From NCBI GenBank assembly GCA_036385045.1, contig DASVLC010000138.1, positions 1 to 64,000 on the forward strand: a stretch of 64,000 nucleotides of DNA, written 5' to 3'. How positions within the stretch are numbered: the stretch's first letter is position 1; every line of letters starts with the position of its first letter. The notes beneath the pieces are model-generated. The model worked only from the letters and a program-made list of their open reading frames with translations. It had not been told where the DNA came from and ran no database searches. This DNA comes from QHVT01 sp036385045. GTDB lineage: Bacteria > Acidobacteriota > Thermoanaerobaculia > Gp7-AA8. The translations under genes were made by a program, and so were the position numbers. Of the stretch, positions 35,711 through 45,216 are shown in pieces.

Positions 35711-36379
35711 ATGTTTCGACTTGGCTCGATCGGGCGCACCTCGATTCATCTCGACCTCAGCTTCCTGATCCTCATCGCCTTCTTCGTGGCGATGAACTAC
35801 AACCAGAGCCTTGGCCTGCACTGGGCCCTGCTCTGGATACCCGTGATCTTCATCTCGGTCCTGATCCACGAACTCGCGCATGCGGGCATGATCGCGGGGC
35901 TCGGTTTCGGAGCGAGCCAGATCATCCTCGGCGGCATGGGAGGCGTGACGATCAACCAGCGCGCTGCCAAACCGTGGCAGGACATGTTGATCAGTGTTGC
36001 CGGACCATTCGCCAGCTTCGGTCTGATGTTTCTCGCCGCGTGGATGCGGACAAACGTCGGGTTCATTCGCGACGACGCGATGTTCAACCCGATGTTTCAC
36101 CTGCTCACTCTCGCCAATCTGTTCTGGGGAATCTTCAACCTCATCCCTGTCCCTCCGCTCGATGGCGGTCATGCCACGCGTGACTTTTTCCGCATGTTTC
36201 TCGCCGAACGGCCCGCCTTCGTCATCTCGATCTGGATCGCCATGGTGGCCGGAGGCGTCATCGCAATCTGGGCGTTCAGCCGGGGCCAGTTCTTCATCGC
36301 ACTCTTCATCGCCTGGTTCACATTCTCCGCGTTCCAGCGCTGGCAGCAGTACAAAGACGAGGGAGTACCAGGTGACTGA
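35711..36379 (+). CDS. Site-2 protease family (M50) membrane metalloprotease
   Basis: 222 residues, about six membrane helices. The zinc site is HELAHAG (residues about 54-60) with the second metal-binding motif NLIPVPPLDGGH in a later helix, as in the S2P/SpoIVFB group. It is a minimal core with no PDZ or CBS domain. These enzymes cleave transmembrane anti-sigma factors or other membrane proteins; no obvious substrate is adjacent. Confidence 0.88.
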   Translation: MFRLGSIGRTSIHLDLSFLILIAFFVAMNYNQSLGLHWALLWIPVIFISVLIHELAHAGMIAGLGFGASQIILGGMGGVTINQRAAKPWQDMLISVAGPFASFGLMFLAAWMRTNVGFIRDDAMFNPMFHLLTLANLFWGIFNLIPVPPLDGGHATRDFFRMFLAERPAFVISIWIAMVAGGVIAIWAFSRGQFFIALFIAWFTFSAFQRWQQYKDEGVPGD

Positions 36380-36472
36380 CCGCGGGCGCTGCGCATCTGC
36401 CCAAGAGCGTGGGCAGTCCAACGGCTGATCCGGGCTAGAATCTCCCAAACCGCCAGTGGATCCCTCTCCCAG

Positions 36473-39400
36473 ATGACGACGCCGTCACAAATAACCCCAG
36501 CAGCTGATGGAGCCTCGCCACGGCTGATGCGGGCGTGGCGCACACTCGCCCGACTCGTGAGAGGCGAGCGCGCCGCATCGCGAGATGCGCTGCGAACCAG
36601 CAAGGCCATTCTGAAGGCCCAGCAGGAAGCGACCCTCGACGGCATCCTCGTCGTCGACATGAGGGGAAAGGTCCTCTCCTTCAACCGGCAGTTCCTCGAG
36701 ATCTGGAGAATCCCGGAAGAGGTCGCAAACCGGGCGGATGACAACGAGCTTCTCGGCTACGCCGTCGAGGCAGTCGATGCGTGGGAACCGTTCATCGAGA
36801 CCGTCAACTACCTGTATGAGCACCCGCTCGAAGTACGTACTGCCGATCCTGTGAAGTTAAAGGATGGGCGAACTCTGCTGCGCGGCTCGATTCCGATCAT
36901 CGTCGACGGTGAGGTCCGCGGGCGTTCGTGGCTTTTTCGGGACGTATCAGAGAGCGTCAAGGCCGACCAGCTGCAGTCAGCTCTCTTCCGGATCGCACAA
37001 ATCAGCCGCGAATGGTCCGGACCGGAGGCGTTCTATGCCGCGGTGCATGCAGTTGTCGGGGAGCTCATGCATGCCCGAAATTTCTTCATCGCCGAATACG
37101 ACAGCAGAAGCGACCGCCTGACGTTTCCCTATTTTGTCGACGAAAAGGACGTGACCCCGCAGGCGACATGTCCCGGCCGCGGCCTCACCTCCTGGGTCCT
37201 GCGCAATGGGCAACCCTTGCTGGCCACCCCTGACGTCTTCTCGACACTGCTCGCCTCGGGCGAGGTCGAGCAGATTGGTCCGGCTTCGGTCGACTGGCTG
37301 GGAGTTCCGCTCCAGACGGCGGGCAGGACGTGGGGCGTGATCGCAACGCAGTCCTACAGCGAGCGAATCCGCTACACGGAGAGGGATCGCGACGTTCTGG
37401 TCTTCGTCGCCGGCCACATCGCTTCGGCGATCGAGCATCAGCGCAAAGAGGAGGCTCTCCGAAAGAGCGAGAGCCTCTACCGCCAGATGTTCGAAAACAA
37501 CCGGGCTGTCAAGCTTCTCATCGATCCGGAAACCGGTGCGGTGACTGACGTCAACCGTGCGGCCTGCGATTTCTACGGCTATCCGCGCGAAGTGCTGACC
37601 TCGATGAAGATCTGGGACATCAACATCCGTTCGGAAGCAGAGTTGCGGCGTTCCCTCGACAGCGCGGCCACCAGTGAGCGTACCTACTTCCAGTTCCAGC
37701 ACCGCCGAGCCGACGGCGAGATCCGCGACGTGGAGATTCATACCGGTCCAGTTGAATTGAACGGCCGCAAACTCCTGTACTCGATCGTCCACGACATCAC
37801 AGAGCGAAAGCATGCCGAGCAGGCGCTCCACCGCTCAGAAGAACAGTACCGCGTGATCTTCGACTACGCGCCGGTCGGCATCTATCAGTCGACCCGCGAC
37901 GGCCGGTTCGTGACCGCGAATGCCGCCCTTGCACGAATGCTCGGCTACTCATCGGTCGAAGAGCTGACTCAATTGAATCTCGAGCAGGATGTCTACCTGG
38001 ATGCCATCCAGCGACAGGAGTTGATACGCCGGTTCGAGCCGTTCGGTTACGCGGAGAGTGTGGAGCTCCAGTGGAAGAAGAAGGACGGTTCGGCGATCTG
38101 GGTTCAGCTCAGCGCCCACGCCGTGCGGGCTCGCGACGGCGGCATGTTCTTCGAGGGATTCGTTTACGACATCACTCAGAGAAAAAGGGCCGAGGAGATG
38201 CTCCGCAAGCACTCCGCCGCGATGACCGCATCGATGGATGGAATCGGGATCCTGGACGAACGGCTCGAGTTCAGCTACGTGAACGAATCCCTCTCCCGTC
38301 TGTTCGGGTACTCGGAGCCGACTGCGCTGCACGGACGATCACTCTGTGATCTCTACGAGCCGCAGGAGCAGATCCGATTCGTTACCTCGATCGTGCCCAT
38401 CGTCCACGAGAACGGCCGCTGGCGTGGCGAGGCGGCCGGGCTCCGGCGCGACGGACACGTTTTCCCCCAGGAGATCTCGCTGACTTCCATCGGCGGCGGG
38501 GGCATGGTGTGTGTGGTCCGCGACGTGACCGAGCGCACCTATGCCGAGGAGCAGATCAAGCACCTCGCCTATCACGATGCCCTGACCAACCTGCCGAACC
38601 GGCTTCTGTTCAAGGACCGGCTCACGGTGGCACTCTCACACGCTCACCGCGACGACTCGCGACTCGCAGTCCTGTTCCTCGATCTCGACCGTTTCAAGGT
38701 GATCAACGACTCGCTCGGGCACACGCTCGGCGACCAGCTCCTCCAGGCGGTCGCCACGCGCGTTCAGTCCTGCCTCAGAGACAGCGATACGGTCGCCCGC
38801 CTCGGGGGAGACGAATTCACGGTCCTGCTGCCCGGGCTCCACCATTCCGAGGATGCGGTACCGGTCGCGACCAAGATCATCGATGCAATCCGCCACCCGA
38901 TTCATCTCGAAGGGCGTGAATTCTTCATCACCACCAGCATCGGGATCAGCCTCTTTCCGGAAGACGGCACCGATGCGGAGACTCTGATCAAGAACGCCGA
39001 CACGGCGATGTATCAGGCGAAGGAACTGGGACGCGACAACTACCAGATGTTCAATGCCGTCGTGAATGCGAAGGCCCTTCAGAGGATCGCACTCGAACAC
39101 GGCCTGCGGCGGGCACTGGCGCACGAGGAGCTCGAGGTGCATTACCAGCCGATCCTCGACTTCAGGACCGCCCGCATCACCGGCGTCGAGGCGCTTCTCC
39201 GGTGGACTCACCCTCAGATGGGAAGCGTCCCTCCCGCGACGTTCATCCCGCTCGCCGAGGCCACCGGCGTGATGCTGCCGATCGGCGCCTGGGCGTTACG
39301 GCAGGCGTGCACTCAGGCGAAAGCATGGCACGATGAAGGGCACCGCGCGCTCTCACTCGCAGTCAATCTCTCGGTCACCCAGCTCCAGCAACCGGACCTC

Positions 39401-39886
39401 GTCGGGCTGGTGCAATCGGTGCTCGCCGACACGGGGTTCCCTGCCCGGCTGCTGGAGTTGGAAATCACCGAGAGCACGGCAATGCAGAGTCCCGAGGCAA
39501 GTCTGCGGACGCTGCACGAGCTCAAGAAACTCGGCCTCCGCATCTCACTCGACGACTTCGGCACGGGGCATTCTTCACTCAGCTATCTCAAGCGCTTTCC
39601 AATCGACACACTGAAGGTGGACCAGTCGTTCGTACAGGACATCATCACCGATCCCGACACGGCCGCCATCGTCACTGCAATCATCGCAATGGCCCACAGC
39701 CTCCGGCTCAAGGTCGTCGCCGAAGGAGTGGAGTCGCCCGAGCAGGCAAATTTTCTCAGGAGACAGGGATGCGATCAGATGCAGGGCTTTCTCGTCACCG
39801 CACCTGTCATCGCGCGCGAGTTCTCACGCCTGCTGATGCAGGGAGAGTTTCCCGAAGCCGGCCACGGCACTATGAGCCTGAGTTGA
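36473..39886 (+). CDS. PAS-GAF-PAS3-GGDEF-EAL cyclic-di-GMP signalling protein
   Basis: 1137 residues, no membrane segment seen. Order: PAS-like domain about 45-160, GAF about 170-325, three PAS domains about 335-445, 455-575 and 580-700, GGDEF about 705-865 (LGGDEF at about 778 with an RDSD I-site 5 residues before), EAL about 875-1125 (VEALLRW, LEITESTAM, DDFGTGHSSLSYL, KVDQSF, EGVESPEQ). Both catalytic centres look intact, so it could make and break cyclic-di-GMP. Its 3' end overlaps that of the convergent diguanylate cyclase gene by 17 bp. Confidence 0.92.
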   Translation: MTTPSQITPAADGASPRLMRAWRTLARLVRGERAASRDALRTSKAILKAQQEATLDGILVVDMRGKVLSFNRQFLEIWRIPEEVANRADDNELLGYAVEAVDAWEPFIETVNYLYEHPLEVRTADPVKLKDGRTLLRGSIPIIVDGEVRGRSWLFRDVSESVKADQLQSALFRIAQISREWSGPEAFYAAVHAVVGELMHARNFFIAEYDSRSDRLTFPYFVDEKDVTPQATCPGRGLTSWVLRNGQPLLATPDVFSTLLASGEVEQIGPASVDWLGVPLQTAGRTWGVIATQSYSERIRYTERDRDVLVFVAGHIASAIEHQRKEEALRKSESLYRQMFENNRAVKLLIDPETGAVTDVNRAACDFYGYPREVLTSMKIWDINIRSEAELRRSLDSAATSERTYFQFQHRRADGEIRDVEIHTGPVELNGRKLLYSIVHDITERKHAEQALHRSEEQYRVIFDYAPVGIYQSTRDGRFVTANAALARMLGYSSVEELTQLNLEQDVYLDAIQRQELIRRFEPFGYAESVELQWKKKDGSAIWVQLSAHAVRARDGGMFFEGFVYDITQRKRAEEMLRKHSAAMTASMDGIGILDERLEFSYVNESLSRLFGYSEPTALHGRSLCDLYEPQEQIRFVTSIVPIVHENGRWRGEAAGLRRDGHVFPQEISLTSIGGGGMVCVVRDVTERTYAEEQIKHLAYHDALTNLPNRLLFKDRLTVALSHAHRDDSRLAVLFLDLDRFKVINDSLGHTLGDQLLQAVATRVQSCLRDSDTVARLGGDEFTVLLPGLHHSEDAVPVATKIIDAIRHPIHLEGREFFITTSIGISLFPEDGTDAETLIKNADTAMYQAKELGRDNYQMFNAVVNAKALQRIALEHGLRRALAHEELEVHYQPILDFRTARITGVEALLRWTHPQMGSVPPATFIPLAEATGVMLPIGAWALRQACTQAKAWHDEGHRALSLAVNLSVTQLQQPDLVGLVQSVLADTGFPARLLELEITESTAMQSPEASLRTLHELKKLGLRISLDDFGTGHSSLSYLKRFPIDTLKVDQSFVQDIITDPDTAAIVTAIIAMAHSLRLKVVAEGVESPEQANFLRRQGCDQMQGFLVTAPVIAREFSRLLMQGEFPEAGHGTMSLS

Positions 39887-41192
39887 GCGATTCACGCCCC
39901 ACGACAGGGCGCGTGGCGTCGTCGACCGTGGCTACACCAACCGCATTCTTGGTCGTCGATTTCACCCTGTACATCGCGGCATCGGCCTGACGGATGAGAG
40001 TGTCTTTCGTCATGGCGTGGGTTGGATAGGTCGCGATTCCGAAGCTGGCGGTGATGAAGACGTCGATCGTCTCGTCGATCTTCAGAGGCGCCGCAGAGAT
40101 CGCGCGAGCGATACGATTCGCTACGGCCACCGCCTGTTCCTCATCCGTCTGCGGCAGGATGACGCAGAACTCGTCGCCTCCGAAGCGAACGACTTTGTCG
40201 ATTCCGCGCACGGCGCCGAGGATGCGCTTTGCCACCTCCTGCAGCGTGCGTGAGCCACAGAGATGCCCGTACTCGTTGTTCACCATCTTCAGGTCGTCGA
40301 GATCGAGAAAGATGATGCTGAACAGAGTTCCGTAGCGGCGGGACCTCTCGATCTCCTCATCCAGATAGGTTTCGAAAAAGCGGCGGTTGTAGGCTTTCGT
40401 CAGATCGTCCCTCATCGCCAGATCACGGCTGCGAGTGAGCTGATAGATGTTGGCCAGAACCTGCGTGACCGCCTCGAGATACTTCGTCACATTGGAGCTC
40501 GCGCCTTCCTCGATTTCGTCTTCCGGGGTCAGCCGCACACGGATGACGCCTATCAGGTCCTCCCTGACCTGGAGAGGCATGACCACCATGCCCCATCCTC
40601 TCTCATCCCGGGACATTGCGAGGTGTGTCTCGGAAGCAAGCGCCTGCTGCAGCAGCGCTGGAGGGATACCGGGAAGAAAATCCAGACTCTCGCGAAGGTC
40701 GGGCTCGCTCGTATAACTGACGACATAGCGCTCCTGCCGCGGATCGTGGAGGAACAGCGTCGCGAAGGGGACGCCCAGAAGCGAGAGTGCCGTCGTCGTG
40801 ATCTGCTCCGAGACAGCTTTCTCGTCGCCGATCGTCATCAGTTCGTGGATGTGACGGAGGTACGCCGCCTCGCGCTCCAGTTCCGAGGCATGATGCGCAG
40901 CGTCGACCAGATCAGCGGCGAACGCGAGAAACCGGGAAGCATCGGCGAGGAACACGTCCCTCTCCACACACAGCTCCCCGGGGCGGCGCTGATCCTCGAC
41001 TGGTCCGCACGAGAGAAACAGACGCACCAGGCTTCGCCCGGCGGGACGCTCCTCAGTTCCATCGACAATGGCGATCCGGCACGATTCGCGAGACCCTTCC
41101 GTGTCGAGAAACGACCATCCGGGACACGACTCGCGCAGGGCGCCGACCAGGTCCTGCCGCTCCGAAAAGATGCCCGCTTCCAGCCGATTCAT
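39870..41192 (-). CDS. GAF-GGDEF diguanylate cyclase
   Basis: 440 residues. An unassigned N-terminal region with Cys-rich stretches (LFLSCGPVEDQRR, GELCVERDV), a coiled coil about 95-120, a GAF-like domain about 120-245 (LLGVPFATLFLHDPRQERYV), then GGDEF about 255-415: DDLTKAYNRRFFE, FLDLDDLKMVNNEYGH, RFGGDEFC, with RGID as I-site. It synthesises cyclic-di-GMP from two GTP. It overlaps the 3' end of the GGDEF/EAL gene by 17 bp. Confidence 0.9.
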   Translation of the reverse strand: MNRLEAGIFSERQDLVGALRESCPGWSFLDTEGSRESCRIAIVDGTEERPAGRSLVRLFLSCGPVEDQRRPGELCVERDVFLADASRFLAFAADLVDAAHHASELEREAAYLRHIHELMTIGDEKAVSEQITTTALSLLGVPFATLFLHDPRQERYVVSYTSEPDLRESLDFLPGIPPALLQQALASETHLAMSRDERGWGMVVMPLQVREDLIGVIRVRLTPEDEIEEGASSNVTKYLEAVTQVLANIYQLTRSRDLAMRDDLTKAYNRRFFETYLDEEIERSRRYGTLFSIIFLDLDDLKMVNNEYGHLCGSRTLQEVAKRILGAVRGIDKVVRFGGDEFCVILPQTDEEQAVAVANRIARAISAAPLKIDETIDVFITASFGIATYPTHAMTKDTLIRQADAAMYRVKSTTKNAVGVATVDDATRPVVGRESLNSGS

Positions 41193-41690
41193 GATTCTGA
41201 GGCGTCAGTGTAAGGCATACGGGGACTGGGGCTGAGACTCGTCAGCGTTTTATAAGCACGGCTATCCTCGCGTGTTCATACCTGTCGTCCGAGCAAAGGA
41301 CGCCGGCCTGCCTGCGCGCCTGAGGAAGGAAACGCGAGTCCCTCGTACGCGAAGGCTCACTCCCAGTGTTTCTTGCGGTTCTGAGCGCCGCGTAGCGGCA
41401 GCCGGATGGTAGCCGGGGGTGCGAAGCGAAGCGTAGCACCCCCGGCTACCGCGCACCAACCAGTGTGCCGCGTAGCGGTACCGGACAACACACGTGCACT
41501 GCCGTGGGCAGGGTTGTGGTCCGGTGCCGCGATGCGGCACACTGTCTTGCGAAGTTGACCGGGGGTCTGAGCGCATCCGCGCTCAGACCCCCGGCTACCG
41601 TCCGCAGCCGCTACGCGGCTGTACGCCGGATTCAGCGCGCGTTCTTCCCCCTCAGACGCGCGCCACAGTTGCGCAGATCACCAGCCTCCC
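41193..41690. repeat. Block of three large palindromes (family J)
   Basis: A divergent gap. GGTAGCCGGGGGTGCGAAGC pairs with its complement across 41408-41450; TGTGCCGC...ACCGGACAACA (41464-41492) pairs with TTGTGGTCCGGTGCCGCGATGCGGCACA (41515-41542); GGGGGTCTGAGCGCATCCGCGCTCAGACCCCC lies at 41561-41592. Nothing recognisable in the remaining flanks except the short word CTCCCAGTGTTT (41360), also present near 60736. Confidence 0.8.
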
Positions 41691-42515
41691 ATGCGAATTC
41701 TTCAGATCGTGACGTCAGGCGCATCCGAATACGAGCGGAAGTCCCAGCGTATCGACCACGCCGCGCTCAGCGAAACGTGCGAGATGATCGTTGCTTCTCC
41801 CGATGATGCCGCCACCGTTACAGCCGACCTGGCTCACGTCTATCTGTCCAAAGGGGCGGACGCGGGCAAACTCTCTTCGCTGGCGGTCCCCCTCGTTTCC
41901 TCCATTCCTCTCCCCCCTCCTCGCTGGTCGTGGCGCAAACGAAAGATCGCGCAGGTGGTCGTCTCTCCTTTGAGGAGTGAGGAGCTGAAATTCGTCCCCG
42001 AGGCAGTTGAGCAGACGTACTGGGAGTCAGCTGAAACGGTGCGACGCGAACGGGGAGAGGACGACGTCCGCGTCGTCGGGTCGTACTTCCGGCCCAACGT
42101 CATGAACATGATCGAGCAGACCCTGTTGCGAGCTCAGCGGTTCCGTTCGGACGTGATCTGGAAGCGTTTCAGCCATCCGCCACGGGCCGCCGATCTCCGG
42201 GCGATCGACCTCTGGGTCGATCCGACGGGCGACTACGCCGACCTCGACGGCTTCGTCGCTGAAGCCATGGTCGCCGGCCTTCCGGTGATCGCGACGAGGA
42301 CTCCGATCAACTCGATCCGGACAGAAAATGGACGGACGGGAATCCTGGTCCCCATTGACGATCCGAACGAGTTGACTCATGCGATACTTACCGCCCTGTT
42401 CAAACCGGAGACGGTCACTGGCAGACAGCAGGCCGCTCTTCAGACGCTCGCGAAATTCAAACCTCGCCAGCGGCTTCGGGCGCTTGTTCAGCTATACCGG
42501 ACCCTGATCCCATGA
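41691..42515 (+). CDS. Glycosyltransferase-like protein
   Basis: 274 residues, short for a GT-B enzyme. The N-terminal half (MRILQIVTSGASEYERKSQR) keeps only fragments of a Rossmann start; the C-terminal half has GDYADLDGFVAEAMVAGLPV, then VIATRTPINSIRTENGRTGI and LVPIDDPNELTHAIL, the nucleotide-sugar-binding region of GT4 enzymes. The donor site looks complete but the acceptor domain is reduced, so activity is uncertain. It is first in a run: its stop overlaps the CCA-enzyme start by 4 bp (ATGA). Confidence 0.75.
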   Translation: MRILQIVTSGASEYERKSQRIDHAALSETCEMIVASPDDAATVTADLAHVYLSKGADAGKLSSLAVPLVSSIPLPPPRWSWRKRKIAQVVVSPLRSEELKFVPEAVEQTYWESAETVRRERGEDDVRVVGSYFRPNVMNMIEQTLLRAQRFRSDVIWKRFSHPPRAADLRAIDLWVDPTGDYADLDGFVAEAMVAGLPVIATRTPINSIRTENGRTGILVPIDDPNELTHAILTALFKPETVTGRQQAALQTLAKFKPRQRLRALVQLYRTLIP

Positions 42516-43810
42516 ATCTCCTCGAGGACCTCCCCAACCTACAGCGCAGGACAATCGACGCCATCCTGGATGTTTCGGCCGGGAAGGGCTGCCATCCGTA
42601 TCTCGTCGGGGGACCTGTCCGTGACCGGTTGCTGAAGAGGAAGTCGATCGACATCGATCTGACCCTCGAGGAAGGCAGCTCGACGCTCGCCCGCGCCCTG
42701 GCGAAGAAGATAAACGGACGGGTGCGTTCGTTCCCTCAGTTCCTGACCTACAAGGTGGTCGCAGAGGGATATCCAGACATCGACATCGCGACGTCACGGA
42801 AAGAGCGCTACCGCAAGCCGGGCGCCCTCCCCGCGGTCACAGCTGGCCGGCTGAAGGACGATCTCATCAGGCGTGACTTCAGCATCAACGCGCTCGCTCT
42901 AGACCTCACGACGGGATCACTTCACGATCCCTCGGGCGGTGTCGCCGACATCGATGCACGAGTCGTCAGGGTCCTGCACGACCGCAGCTTCGTCGACGAT
43001 CCGACCCGAATCTTTCGGGCCATCCGGCTCGCCTCCAGACTGGGCTTCGAGATCGAACCGCACACGCAAACCCTCCTGCAGAGCGCAGTCGAGGAAAACG
43101 CTCTCGCCACCGTTTCGAGGGAGAGGCTCTGGCGTGAGCTTTTCCTCGCGATGGACGAGCAGGAGGCGCCGGCAATTCTCACGTCCCTCGGATCGGCCGG
43201 CACGCTCGATATCCTCTTCGGCCGAAGGCCTTCCGTCGACGACCAGGCCCGTTTCGCCGAGGCTCAACGACTCTTCGAGGAGGACCCGACACTCGATCGA
43301 GCCGTCCTGTTCACCGGTCTGCTCCTGCACGGCGACGCGTCACCGGTAGATTTCGAAGGCTCGGGTTTCTCGCAGAAGCGCGCGCGTACAGTGGTGGAGA
43401 TCGCCAACGAGACCCCGCGTCTCGAGGAGCTACTCACACGGGCATCCAACGAAGCAGAAAAATTCCGCATCTATCGCAGGATTTCTCCCGAAATGCTCGC
43501 CCTTCTTCGCACCAGGCTCTCTATCGAGGACCCGTCCATCCAGCGATTCCACGAGTTCGAGAGGTTCGTCCTTCCGATCCGGGGAAACGATCTCGATGTT
43601 CCGCCGGGCCCCCACGTCGCTTTGGCCCTCGAAAAAACGCGGCAGGCTGTCTTCAGTGGAGAGATCTCGGTCGATGAGGCCCGCGCCTACGCACGTGACG
43701 CGGCTCGCAGGCTCTTCCAATCGCTGAAGGAGACCTCCGAAATCGCGACGGATTCGGTCCAGACGTTCCCTGCCGGCGACCAGCAGGAGCTGCGCGAGCG
43801 GAACGGCTAA
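42512..43810 (+). CDS. cca: CCA tRNA nucleotidyltransferase / polynucleotide adenylyltransferase family
   Basis: 432 residues. The class II head domain: PYLVGGPVRDRLLKRKSIDI and DIDLTLEEG (metal Asp pair), DIDIATSRKERY, then the RNA-binding neck: LKDDLIRRDFSINALALDL, DDPTRIFRAIRLASRLGF. It adds or repairs the 3' CCA end of tRNA; class II family members can also be poly(A) polymerase or A-adding enzymes, so the split is not decidable here. The C-terminal part (270-432) is diverged. It is coupled to the glycosyltransferase-like gene. Confidence 0.88.
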   Translation: MNLLEDLPNLQRRTIDAILDVSAGKGCHPYLVGGPVRDRLLKRKSIDIDLTLEEGSSTLARALAKKINGRVRSFPQFLTYKVVAEGYPDIDIATSRKERYRKPGALPAVTAGRLKDDLIRRDFSINALALDLTTGSLHDPSGGVADIDARVVRVLHDRSFVDDPTRIFRAIRLASRLGFEIEPHTQTLLQSAVEENALATVSRERLWRELFLAMDEQEAPAILTSLGSAGTLDILFGRRPSVDDQARFAEAQRLFEEDPTLDRAVLFTGLLLHGDASPVDFEGSGFSQKRARTVVEIANETPRLEELLTRASNEAEKFRIYRRISPEMLALLRTRLSIEDPSIQRFHEFERFVLPIRGNDLDVPPGPHVALALEKTRQAVFSGEISVDEARAYARDAARRLFQSLKETSEIATDSVQTFPAGDQQELRERNG

Positions 43811-43853
43811 GTCATCGCGCCCGGCGGTTCCGTATTGCCGTATCATCAGAGAC

Positions 43854-44624
43854 GTGATCCGCGGCCTCTTTCTGCTGTTTGCCGGATTCCTGGCCCTCTC
43901 GGTGACGGCTCAGCATGACATCACCAAGGTCGATCCTGCACCGCCAGAGTCGGCAATTGCGACGCCTCTTCCCGAGAAGCAGGAGCGGCGACTCAAGAAG
44001 TACGAGATTCAGGAGCTTGCCGGCGCCAGACAGGCACTCGGCTCACAGCTGATTGACGGCCGCCTGCCAAAGCCACTGATCGACTTCGTGACGCACGAAG
44101 GAAGTGTCGAACAGCGCCTCTCTGTATTCGAGGGAGGACTCGTGGTCGTGGCGATGACCGGGGCGGCTTCGATCCGCAAGAAGGTACTGATCCCCGAAGA
44201 CGCGCTCGATGCCTATCTCGAGGCCGTCTCGCCCGACGGACTGCAGCGGGTAGATGCACGATCCCTGGCCATTCCGGAGCGCGAAAGAACGGCACGACTT
44301 CGTGTCTACCGGGAGGATGGCTCTCACGTCGAGCGGATCTTTCACCCGGGTCGGGTTCTGCCGAAATCACTCGGCGACCAGCTCGGTCCCCTTCGCGACC
44401 TCCTTCGCGCGGTCTCCGAAGACAGGAGCGTCACCTCGTCGGTGGCAGGCTATGAGCCTCAGATAGGCGACGAGCTCGTGGCCGACGATCACAAGGTCTA
44501 TCGGGTCGAACGGCTGATTGGCGGCGCCGGCGTGGTCGAATTGCGATGCCTCGATGCGCCTGCGACCATCTTCGTCATGAAAAGCGATCTTCACCTCTAC
44601 TTCATCGGTAGACGTCCACAATGA
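43854..44624 (+). CDS. Exported protein of unknown function
   Basis: 256 residues. GTG start; signal peptide about 1-19 (LFLLFAGFLALSVTAQ). The mature part has an acidic-basic linker (PPESAIATPLPEKQERRLKK), then a mixed alpha/beta region, and a C-terminal beta stretch YRVERLIGGAGVVELRCLD. No family recognised. It sits between the CCA enzyme and rsmD, probably in the same transcript. Confidence 0.65.
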   Translation: MIRGLFLLFAGFLALSVTAQHDITKVDPAPPESAIATPLPEKQERRLKKYEIQELAGARQALGSQLIDGRLPKPLIDFVTHEGSVEQRLSVFEGGLVVVAMTGAASIRKKVLIPEDALDAYLEAVSPDGLQRVDARSLAIPERERTARLRVYREDGSHVERIFHPGRVLPKSLGDQLGPLRDLLRAVSEDRSVTSSVAGYEPQIGDELVADDHKVYRVERLIGGAGVVELRCLDAPATIFVMKSDLHLYFIGRRPQ

Positions 44625-44664
44625 GGGTCGCTTCTGCGACGGCCTGTAACCCGAATCCGACTGC

Positions 44665-45210
44665 ATGAACGCATTGCGAGTGACTGCAGGCAGTCTGCGC
44701 GGCCGGCGAATCGCAATCCCCAGGGGAGATGTTCGGCCTACCTCCGAGCGCGCCCGGCAGGCGTTCTTCGACATTGTCGGAAGCCGGATCGTGGACGCTC
44801 ATTTTCTTGACCTCTTCGCAGGTAGCGGCATCTTCGCGTTCGAGGCAGTCTCTCGCGGGGCACGCCAGGCGGTGGCTGTCGATTCCTCCCATGTGCACAC
44901 CCGCGCCATCGAGTCGATGGCGCGCGAGTTGAAAGCTCCCGTCCGGACGATCACCGCGGATGTGCTTGCCGGGATTACGCGACTTGGCAGCGAGGTTTTC
45001 GACGTGATCTACGCCGATCCCCCTTACGACTGGCCACACTACGACGAGTTGCTCACCGCCATCGACTCGGGCGCAGCTTTGGCAGATGATGCCGTGGTAG
45101 CGATCGAGCACCGGCGGAGAACAGAACCCTTCACAACGACACCATCCCGCCTCCGTTTGCAGCGTCGCGCTGAATACGGAGAAATCTGGATCAGTTTTTT
45201 CATTAGCTGA
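44665..45210 (+). CDS. rsmD: 16S rRNA (guanine966-N2)-methyltransferase RsmD
   Basis: 181 residues. RVTAGSLRGRRIAIP and VRPTSERARQAFFDI are the RsmD start; FLDLFAGSGIFAFEAVSRGA is the SAM-binding loop, DVIYADPPYDWPHYDELL contains the DPPY catalytic motif. It methylates G966 of 16S rRNA in small-subunit assembly. It precedes phoH and ybeY, all RNA-maturation genes. Confidence 0.9.
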   Translation: MNALRVTAGSLRGRRIAIPRGDVRPTSERARQAFFDIVGSRIVDAHFLDLFAGSGIFAFEAVSRGARQAVAVDSSHVHTRAIESMARELKAPVRTITADVLAGITRLGSEVFDVIYADPPYDWPHYDELLTAIDSGAALADDAVVAIEHRRRTEPFTTTPSRLRLQRRAEYGEIWISFFIS

Positions 45211-45216
45211 GGTTGC

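Noticed and set aside
35624..36448. 274-codon antisense frame across the M50 protease
   Set aside because: Composition is highly charged (Glu/Asp/Arg-rich) as for a shadow frame; the protease is clear on the other strand.
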